Assembly (NCBI GenBank): GCA_001314845.1
Contig: LJZQ01000019.1
Coordinates: forward strand, 1-64,000
Reading direction: 5' to 3'
Length of the DNA: 64,000 nucleotides
From: Marinobacter excellens HL-55
GTDB lineage: Bacteria > Pseudomonadota > Gammaproteobacteria > Pseudomonadales > Oleiphilaceae
The notes under the pieces were generated by a model, which saw only the letters and a program-made list of their open reading frames with translations, did no database searches and was not told the origin of the DNA. The translations under genes and the position numbers were made by a program. Position 1 is the first letter of the stretch. Each line of letters begins with the position of its first letter. Below, piece after piece: positions 58,029 through 64,000 of the stretch.

Positions 58029-58171
58029 TTAGCAGTGACACCCGTCTCAGGCAAGGCAACATCAGGGCTTGAGACTTACCATTTACACACTTTATGGGCT
58101 ATGGCGGGGCCACTCTGTATCCGGATTCTGGTAATATAGTTGGCTTATCTTCACACATCACTGGAGGCAAC

Positions 58172-58459
58172 GTGAGTATTTCCCGTGCGGACATTGAAAA
58201 AGTTGCCGTGCTCGCCCGTATTAAAGTGGATGGCGAGCAGGTTTCGGCTCTGGAGAAGGATCTCGGCAACATCCTGGACCTTGTCGATCAACTGAGTGCC
58301 GCGGATACCGACTCGGTCGAGCCGATGGCGCACCCGCTGGATGCGGTGCAGAGGCTGAGGCCGGATGTGGTTACCGAGACCAATCAGCGGCAGGCGTTCC
58401 AGTCAATTGCGCCGGCCACCGAAGATGGGTTGTACCTGGTACCCAAGGTTATCGAGTGA
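58172..58459 (+). CDS. gatC: Aspartyl/glutamyl-tRNA amidotransferase subunit C
   Basis: A 95-residue GatC. Text ISRADIEKVAVLARIKVDGE, LGNILDLVDQLSAADTDSVE, PMAHPLDAVQRLRPDVV is typical. GTG 58172 is the start, with GGAGG a few bases upstream. It stabilises the GatAB complex. Confidence 0.95.
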   Translation: MSISRADIEKVAVLARIKVDGEQVSALEKDLGNILDLVDQLSAADTDSVEPMAHPLDAVQRLRPDVVTETNQRQAFQSIAPATEDGLYLVPKVIE

Positions 58460-58528
58460 TCCTTTTAAGCACTGATATACCTTTTTAACCAGCAGGTTAT
58501 CTGACGATCACATATTTCGGGATTGATG

Positions 58529-59986
58529 ATGCATAACAAATCCGTAGCAGAGCTTTCCAGAGAGCTGGAAAGCGGCAAGATTTCCAGTGTGGAGCTGACT
58601 CAGCAGTTCCTGGACCGTCTGAAGCAGGAAGACGGCAAGTACAACAGTTTTATTACCATCTCTGACGAGCAGGCCCTGGCCGAGGCGAAGTCAGCGGATG
58701 AGATGCGGTCAGCGGGCAAGGCCACGGTGTGGACCGGTGTGCCCTTTGCTCACAAGGATATTTTCTGTACCAACGGCGTTCGCACCAGCTGCGGCTCAAA
58801 GATGCTGGAGAACTTTGTACCGCCCTACGATGCGACGGTAACCGAGAAATTCAAGGCGGCGGGCGCGGTGTGCCTTGGCAAGACCAACATGGATGAGTTC
58901 GCCATGGGGTCATCCAACGAATCCAGCTTTTTTGGTGCGGTAACCAACCCCTGGGGCCTGTCGAACGGCGAAAAACGCGTTCCCGGCGGCTCATCCGGCG
59001 GATCTGCGGCGGCGGTCGCAGCGCGCCTTGTGCCTGCAGCGACGGGCACCGATACCGGCGGCTCCATTCGCCAGCCGGCCGCCCTGTGCAGTATCACCGG
59101 GCTGAAGCCCACCTATGGCCGGGTATCCCGTTACGGCATGATCGCCTTTGCCTCGTCACTGGACCAGGGTGGCCCGATGGCCCGCTCAGCCGAAGACGCC
59201 GCGCTGATGATGAACGTAATGGCCGGATTCGACCCGAAAGACTCCACGTGCATAGACCGGGACGTACCGGACTATACCGCCACTCTGAACGAGCCGTTGA
59301 AAGGCCTGAGAATCGGCCTGCCCAAAGAATACTTCAGTGATCAGCTGTCACCGACCATGGAAGCGCAGGTACGGAATGCGGTGCGTGAGTATGAAAAGCT
59401 GGGCGCGACGGTAAAGGATGTGTCTCTGCCCAACGCCAATCTGGCCATCGCTGCCTATTACGTGATTGCTCCGGCGGAGGCATCCGCCAACCTGTCCCGT
59501 TTTGACGGCGTGCGCTACGGCTATCGCTGCGCAGATCCCAAGGATCTCATGGACATGTACACCCGCACCCGGGCCGAAGGCTTTGGCAGTGAGGTCAAGC
59601 GCCGGATTCTGGTGGGCTCCTACGCCCTGTCTGCGGGTTATTTCGACGCCTATTACCTGAAGGCCCAGAAAGTGCGCCGGTTGATTCAGCAAGATTTCAT
59701 TAATGCGTTCAAAGAAGTGGACGTACTGATGAGCCCGGTAACGCCTTCCCCTGCGTTTATCCAGGGTGAGAAGACCACCGATCCAGTGTCTATGTACCTG
59801 GAAGACGTGTTCACCATCGCCATCAACCTGGCGGGCATCCCGGCCATGTCGGTACCGGCCGGGTTTGTCGACGGACTGCCGGTGGGCCTGCAAATTATCG
59901 GAGACTACTTCTCCGAGGCCCGCCTGCTGAACGCCGCCCATCAGTTCCAGCAGGTGACCGACTGGCACCAGCGTGAACCCCAATAA
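58529..59986 (+). CDS. gatA: Glutamyl/aspartyl-tRNA amidotransferase subunit A
   Basis: A 485-residue amidase-signature enzyme that releases ammonia from glutamine. Catalytic Lys in PFAHKDIF, cis-Ser and Ser in [14 protein letters not shown] and [15 protein letters not shown] 58529 best fits the CGGGA site; ATG 58526 is adjacent. Presence of gatCAB suggests tRNA-Gln and/or tRNA-Asn are made by transamidation. Confidence 0.95.
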   Translation: MHNKSVAELSRELESGKISSVELTQQFLDRLKQEDGKYNSFITISDEQALAEAKSADEMRSAGKATVWTGVPFAHKDIFCTNGVRTSCGSKMLENFVPPYDATVTEKFKAAGAVCLGKTNMDEFAMGSSNESSFFGAVTNPWGLSNGEKRVPGGSSGGSAAAVAARLVPAATGTDTGGSIRQPAALCSITGLKPTYGRVSRYGMIAFASSLDQGGPMARSAEDAALMMNVMAGFDPKDSTCIDRDVPDYTATLNEPLKGLRIGLPKEYFSDQLSPTMEAQVRNAVREYEKLGATVKDVSLPNANLAIAAYYVIAPAEASANLSRFDGVRYGYRCADPKDLMDMYTRTRAEGFGSEVKRRILVGSYALSAGYFDAYYLKAQKVRRLIQQDFINAFKEVDVLMSPVTPSPAFIQGEKTTDPVSMYLEDVFTIAINLAGIPAMSVPAGFVDGLPVGLQIIGDYFSEARLLNAAHQFQQVTDWHQREPQ

Positions 59987-60009
59987 GCCCGACCAAAGGA
60001 GACGAACAC

Positions 60010-61461
60010 ATGCAGTGGGATATCGTGATCGGGCTGGAAATTCACGTTCAGCTTGCGACCAAAACGAAAATTTTCTCGGGCTCCAGCACCGCCTTCGGTG
60101 CCGAGCCCAACACCCAGGCCAACGCGGTCGACCTGGCCATGCCCGGCACCTTGCCGGTGCCGAACGAGCAGGCGTTTCGCTATGCGGTGATGTTCGGCCT
60201 GGCCACCAATGCCGAAATCGGCCGCCGCTCCATGTTCGAGCGTAAAAACTACTTTTACCCGGATCTTCCCAAAGGCTACCAGACCACCCAGCTGGCCCAG
60301 CCGATCGTCGGCCCCGGCCATGTAGACATCGACCTGGCCGACGGCAGCAGCAAGCGTGTGCGCATTCACCACGCCCACCTGGAAGAAGACGCAGGCAAGT
60401 CTCTGCACGAGGACTATCACGGCATGTCCGGCATCGACCTGAACCGGGCCGGCACCCCGTTGATCGAGGTGGTCACCGAGCCAGACATGAATACCGCCGA
60501 AGAAGCGGTCGCCTTCGCCAAGAAGCTGCACAGCCTGGTGACCTCTCTGGGCATCTGCGACGGCGACATGTCCCAGGGCTCCATGCGTTTTGACGTCAAC
60601 ATCTCGCTAAAGCCCAAAGGCTCCGAGACCCTGGGCACCCGCACCGAAACCAAGAACCTGAACTCGTTCCGGTTTATGGAACAGGCCATCGCTCACGAAG
60701 TTGAACGACAAATGGACATCCTGGAAGACGGCGGCACCATCACCCAGGAAACCCGCCTGTACAACGGCGACCGTGACGAATCCCGTTCGATGCGTTCCAA
60801 GGAAGAGGCCAACGATTACCGTTACTTCCCCTGCCCCGACCTGCTGCCGGTAGAAATCGACGACGCCTTCATCGAAGACGCCCGCGCCCGCCTGCCGGAG
60901 TTGCCGGACGCCCGCAAGGCAAGGTTCAAGGAGCAGTACGGCCTGAACGATTATGACGCCGGCGTGCTGTCTGGCGACGCCAGACTGGCGACGTTCTTCG
61001 AGGAGACCATGGCGCACGGCAAGGACGCGAAACTGGCGGCTAACTGGATTCAGGGCGAGTTTTCCGCACGCCTGAATGCCGAGGAGAAGTCGGTTGCTGA
61101 GTCGCCCATTTCCGGCGCCCAACTGGGCGCGCTGGTGACTCGCATTGCCGACAACACGGTCTCGTCTGCCGGTGCCAAGAAGGTATTCGAAGCGCTGTGG
61201 TCTGGCGAAAACGACAACGTTGACGCCATCATCGAGGCTCAGGGTCTTAAGCAGGTGTCAGACACCGGCGCGTTGGAATCCATGGTCGATGAGGTTCTTG
61301 CGGGCATGCCGGATCAAGTGGCTCAATATCAGGGCGAGGAGGATCCGAAGAAGCGCAAGAAGATGCTCGGCGGCTTTATGGGGCCTTTGATGAAGGCCTC
61401 CAAGGGCCAGGGCAACCCCAAGCTGTTCAATGAGATTCTTGTTCGCAAGCTTGGCGGTTAA
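60010..61461 (+). CDS. gatB: Aspartyl/glutamyl-tRNA amidotransferase subunit B
   Basis: A 483-residue GatB with the kinase-like cradle ([55 protein letters not shown]) and the C-terminal helical and YqeY-like tail (about 330-483). It phosphorylates the Glu/Asp on mischarged tRNA before amidation. It lies 23 bases after gatA; two hairpin elements follow. Confidence 0.96.
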   Translation: MQWDIVIGLEIHVQLATKTKIFSGSSTAFGAEPNTQANAVDLAMPGTLPVPNEQAFRYAVMFGLATNAEIGRRSMFERKNYFYPDLPKGYQTTQLAQPIVGPGHVDIDLADGSSKRVRIHHAHLEEDAGKSLHEDYHGMSGIDLNRAGTPLIEVVTEPDMNTAEEAVAFAKKLHSLVTSLGICDGDMSQGSMRFDVNISLKPKGSETLGTRTETKNLNSFRFMEQAIAHEVERQMDILEDGGTITQETRLYNGDRDESRSMRSKEEANDYRYFPCPDLLPVEIDDAFIEDARARLPELPDARKARFKEQYGLNDYDAGVLSGDARLATFFEETMAHGKDAKLAANWIQGEFSARLNAEEKSVAESPISGAQLGALVTRIADNTVSSAGAKKVFEALWSGENDNVDAIIEAQGLKQVSDTGALESMVDEVLAGMPDQVAQYQGEEDPKKRKKMLGGFMGPLMKASKGQGNPKLFNEILVRKLGG

Positions 61462-61506
61462 CTTTGGCGGGGCTCATGTTTGGGCCCTAGCCTGTTAGGT
61501 TTGGGG

Positions 61507-61620
61507 AGGGGTGCATTTGGGGCCCCTTCCCAAAAAACGCTACAAGCACATCCATGTGCGCTTGGGCTCCGCCATCCATGGCTCCGCACATTTTTGGGAA
61601 GCCCCCCCAAACGCACCCGC
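61507..61620 (+). repeat. Long-stem hairpin element, copy C
   Basis: Arms 61507-61536 and 61591-61620 pair at 25 of 30 positions, around a 54-base centre. Inner stem CTTCCCAAAAA/TTTTTGGGAAG is perfect. The centre has ACGCT, GCACATCCATGTGCGC and GCTCCGCCATCCATGGCTCCGC, nearly the same as copy A, with different arms. Same orientation as A; follows gatB. Confidence 0.85.
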
Positions 61621-61757
61621 ACAGACCTTTCAGCAATAGTCCCGTAGAACCACTCAGAGATTGGCAACACAATCGTCCCCGTCCCTCTTCACCGAAACGA
61701 TGCATAAGACGACAGCACGGTTTTTTTAATGACTACCCCACCAAAAGCCTGACTGAC

Positions 61758-61866
61758 GCCTTGGCGGGCAGGGCCTCCCAAAAATCTGGAGCGCCAGGGA
61801 TGGCGCGACGAAGCCCTACAGGGACGTATTCACGGGCGTTTTTTGGGAGGCCCTGCCCGCCAAGGC
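61758..61866 (-). repeat. Long-stem hairpin element, copy D
   Basis: Perfect 27-bp inverted repeat (61758-61784 with 61840-61866) around a 55-base centre, on the minus strand. Inner stem CCTCCCAAAAA/TTTTTGGGAGG as in C; centre TACGTCCCTGTAGGGCTTCG and GCGCCATCCCTGGCGC is the most diverged of the four. The 61462-61919 gap holds C and D and no gene; it lies between convergent gatB and rimO. Confidence 0.85.
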
Positions 61867-61919
61867 AGTCACTCCCAATCAAGAAGGCTAGGGCCGCCCC
61901 TCAAAGAACACGACCAAGG

Positions 61920-63260
61920 TCAGACCAAACGAGCCCAAAGGTCATGCTCATCGGCATGCTCGACGACGGCCTGGACGATTTGGCCAGGAACCAAGTCGGT
62001 TTCTTCGTTCAGGTAGACCATGCCGTCGATCTCAGGGGCATCGGCTTTCGAGCGACCAATAGCACCTTCTTCGTCGACTTCGTCGATGAGCACATCGATC
62101 GTCTTGCCGATCTTGGCCTGTAAACGGGCGGCAGAGATTTCAGCCTGCTTGGTCATGAACCGGGCCAGTCGCTCCTCTTTCACATCTTCCGGCACGGCAC
62201 CCTCCAGCTCATTGGCCTTGGCACCCTCTACTGCGCTGTAGGTGAACGCGCCGACGCGATCCAGTTGCGCCTCGTCCAGCCAGTCCAGCAGGTACTGGAA
62301 ATCTTCCTCGGTTTCACCGGGGAAGCCAACGATAAACGTAGACCGGATAGTCAGCTCTGGGCAGATTTCCCGCCACTTGCGAATGCGGTCCAGGGTTTTG
62401 CTGTCATGGGCCGGGCGCTTCATGGCCTTAAGCACTTTCGGGCTGGCGTGCTGGAACGGGATATCCAGGTAAGGCAGGATCCTGCCCTCTGCCATCAGCG
62501 GAATGATGCCGTCCACATGGGGGTACGGATACACATAGTGCAGACGAACCCAAACACCCATCTCGCCAAGAGCTTCGCACAGAGACTGCATTTTGGTTTT
62601 GACCGGACGGCCCTGCCAAAACCCGGTGCGGTATTTTATGTCGACACCGTACGCAGAGGTATCCTGAGAGATCACCAGCAGCTCTTTTACCCCGGCATCC
62701 ACCAGCCGCTTGGCCTCGTCCATCACATCCCCGATCGGCCGGCTGACCAGATCGCCGCGCATGGAAGGTATGATGCAAAAGGTGCAGCGATGATTGCAGC
62801 CTTCGGAGATCTTCAGGTAAGCGTAATGCCGCGGTGTCAGTTTAATACCTTGGGGTGGAACCAGATCGACAAAGGGATCATGATCTTTTTTCGGCGGCAG
62901 ATACTGGTGAACCGAGCCAACCACCTCTTCATAGGCATGAGGGCCAGATACGGCCAGTACGCCCGGGTGGGTCTCCCGAATTTTGTCGGCTTCAGCGCCC
63001 ATGCAGCCGGTAACGATCACCTTGCCGTTTTCGCTGATGGCCTCGCCGATTACGTCCAGGGATTCCTGCTTGGCAGCATCGATGAAGCCACAGGTGTTCA
63101 CCACTACGATGTCTGCGTCATTGTAACTTGGCACGACCTCGTAACCGTCCAAACGCAACTGGGTCAGGATACGTTCAGAGTCTACCAGTGCCTTCGGACA
63201 GCCCAGGCTGATGAAGCCCACTTTGCCGCCCAGGGCAGCATCTTGTGTTTTCTCGGTCAT
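61920..63260 (-). CDS. rimO: Ribosomal protein uS12 methylthiotransferase RimO
   Basis: A 446-residue radical-SAM methylthiotransferase that modifies Asp88/89 of ribosomal protein S12. N-terminal cluster ligands Cys21, Cys57 and Cys86; radical-SAM CxxxCxxC at Cys155, Cys159 and Cys162 ([10 protein letters not shown]). TRAM domain at the C-terminus ([20 protein letters not shown]). The start ATG is used as read; length is normal. Confidence 0.95.
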   Translation of the reverse strand: MTEKTQDAALGGKVGFISLGCPKALVDSERILTQLRLDGYEVVPSYNDADIVVVNTCGFIDAAKQESLDVIGEAISENGKVIVTGCMGAEADKIRETHPGVLAVSGPHAYEEVVGSVHQYLPPKKDHDPFVDLVPPQGIKLTPRHYAYLKISEGCNHRCTFCIIPSMRGDLVSRPIGDVMDEAKRLVDAGVKELLVISQDTSAYGVDIKYRTGFWQGRPVKTKMQSLCEALGEMGVWVRLHYVYPYPHVDGIIPLMAEGRILPYLDIPFQHASPKVLKAMKRPAHDSKTLDRIRKWREICPELTIRSTFIVGFPGETEEDFQYLLDWLDEAQLDRVGAFTYSAVEGAKANELEGAVPEDVKEERLARFMTKQAEISAARLQAKIGKTIDVLIDEVDEEGAIGRSKADAPEIDGMVYLNEETDLVPGQIVQAVVEHADEHDLWARLV

Positions 63261-63401
63261 AAATTTCTGCAGGAATCCCGGGGCGACGCCCCTGATGAAT
63301 GTAGGGACGCGATTTTACCTCAGCCACGCGCTGACTGCAGCTCCTTGCTGCATACGGATTTGAGTGGATAATATGGATTTCAGGTAAATGATGACGCCAA
63401 A

Positions 63402-63430
63402 TTGTGACGTCGTGTTCAGATTTTTTTAAT
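63402..63430 (+). promoter_or_regulatory. Candidate promoter of the PilZ gene
   Basis: TTGTGA and TTTAAT are separated by exactly 17 bases, 5 of 6 matches in the -10. It would give a leader of about 85 bases. No activator site was identified. Confidence 0.4.
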
Positions 63431-63521
63431 AAAACTGACACAATGCTGGGCAGATTTATTGCTGTTCACTTTTTAAACAGCTAAACCTTCAACCGGCTAT
63501 ACGTTTTTCTGGAAGGCGTTT

Positions 63522-63992
63522 ATGGGAAAGGCAACTTCTTTTCAAACCACACATGCCAGAAGAGTAAACATGAAGCCCATCGCTATAAAAGCTAACCTGC
63601 GCAATCAGCAGCGAGTTGATGTCGAAACAGACATTACGATCGAGAAACACGATGGCTGCTGCCTGACTTGCCACGCGTCTAACCTGTCCCGCACTGGTGT
63701 GATGCTTTCCTGCAATCAGGAAACGGTTGAGCAATTGGTGCCAGGCATGCGCGCACCCTCCCCGGGCCACTGGATTGAAGTCAAAACCCGCTTTACCGTG
63801 CCGGTGCTGCCAACTCAGCCTGTCACCATACTGGCCGACGGAAACATCGTCCATTTGCGCCGCATTGCCAAAGATGAGTTTCAGGTTGGTATCCAGTTCA
63901 GTGAATTCGAAGGCAACGGCTTTGATTACATCGACCGCTACGTAGCAAAACTTCTCGCCGACGCACTGAACGAAGCTCGCGAAGCGCACTGA
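63522..63992 (+). CDS. PilZ-domain c-di-GMP binding protein
   Basis: A 156-residue single PilZ-domain protein. The c-di-GMP motifs are intact: RxxxR at Arg27-Arg31 (RNQQR) and NxSxxG at Asn54-Gly59 (NLSRTG). A short N-terminal extension of about 20 residues precedes them. Complete within the window. The ATG 63522 follows GGAAGG. Target unknown; the pil cluster is at the other end of the window. Confidence 0.88.
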   Translation: MGKATSFQTTHARRVNMKPIAIKANLRNQQRVDVETDITIEKHDGCCLTCHASNLSRTGVMLSCNQETVEQLVPGMRAPSPGHWIEVKTRFTVPVLPTQPVTILADGNIVHLRRIAKDEFQVGIQFSEFEGNGFDYIDRYVAKLLADALNEAREAH

Positions 63993-64000
63993 TAATTCGC

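Noticed and set aside
58523..58528. TTG 58523 as gatA start
   Set aside because: Two ATG codons follow directly, and spacing to CGGGA is better for ATG 58529.
62265..63371. 368-codon open frame opposite rimO
   Set aside because: rimO is complete with all six cysteines; this is its shadow.

Overview
The window looks like a chromosomal segment of a marine gammaproteobacterium, most likely Marinobacter or a close relative. Basis: moderately high GC, type IV pilus cluster pilA/pilB-pilC-pilD followed by coaE and yacG, the mla-ibaG-murA-hisG-hisD-hisC order, the kdsD-kdsC-lptC-lptA-lptB-rpoN-hpf-ptsN-rapZ-npr order, mreBCD-maf-rng-yhdP, and divergent zapE/zapG. The genus is an inference from gene order and protein style; no database was searched.

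Layout. 1-3.1 kb: the 5' part of a PAAR-DUF2235 gene (a type VI secretion spike fused to a phospholipase-type hydrolase, cut by the window edge), ppnP, a small membrane protein and an outer membrane protein. 3.1-6.5 kb: an accessory patch bounded by two type IV pilin genes, holding a BrnT/BrnA toxin-antitoxin pair, an HUH (RAYT-like) transposase broken by a 74-bp multi-hairpin insertion, and a block of degenerate repeats. 6.5-16 kb: pilA with a sigma-54 promoter, divergent pilBCD, coaE, an unknown outer-membrane-type protein, trmO, a hybrid histidine kinase and yacG. 16-27 kb: envelope and lipid functions (YfaZ-like porin, large lipoprotein, Bax-like glucosaminidase, acyltransferase), then a MalT-type LuxR regulator beside a DUF1329/DUF1302 pair.

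27-39 kb: thiolase, zapE/zapG, NIF3-like protein, and a leftward run from mlaF through mlaEDCB, ibaG, murA, hisG, hisD and hisC. 39-49 kb: the rightward Kdo/LPS-transport/sigma-54/nitrogen-PTS cluster, then mgtE and darP. 49-58 kb: leftward mreB-mreC-mreD-maf-rng-yhdP-amidase. 58-64 kb: gatCAB, rimO and a PilZ protein.

Most of the window is conserved housekeeping. The signals worth attention are: (1) four intergenic hairpin elements whose central ~54 nt is conserved while the 25-30 bp stem arms differ between copies yet stay self-complementary; (2) the 74-bp hairpin cluster that breaks the transposase; (3) mreC apparently starting at ATT; (4) the PAAR-lipase effector; (5) a second family of short GGGTCTGACCCC-type palindromes; and (6) the rearranged pilin locus. 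No tRNA, rRNA, CRISPR array or prophage was recognised.
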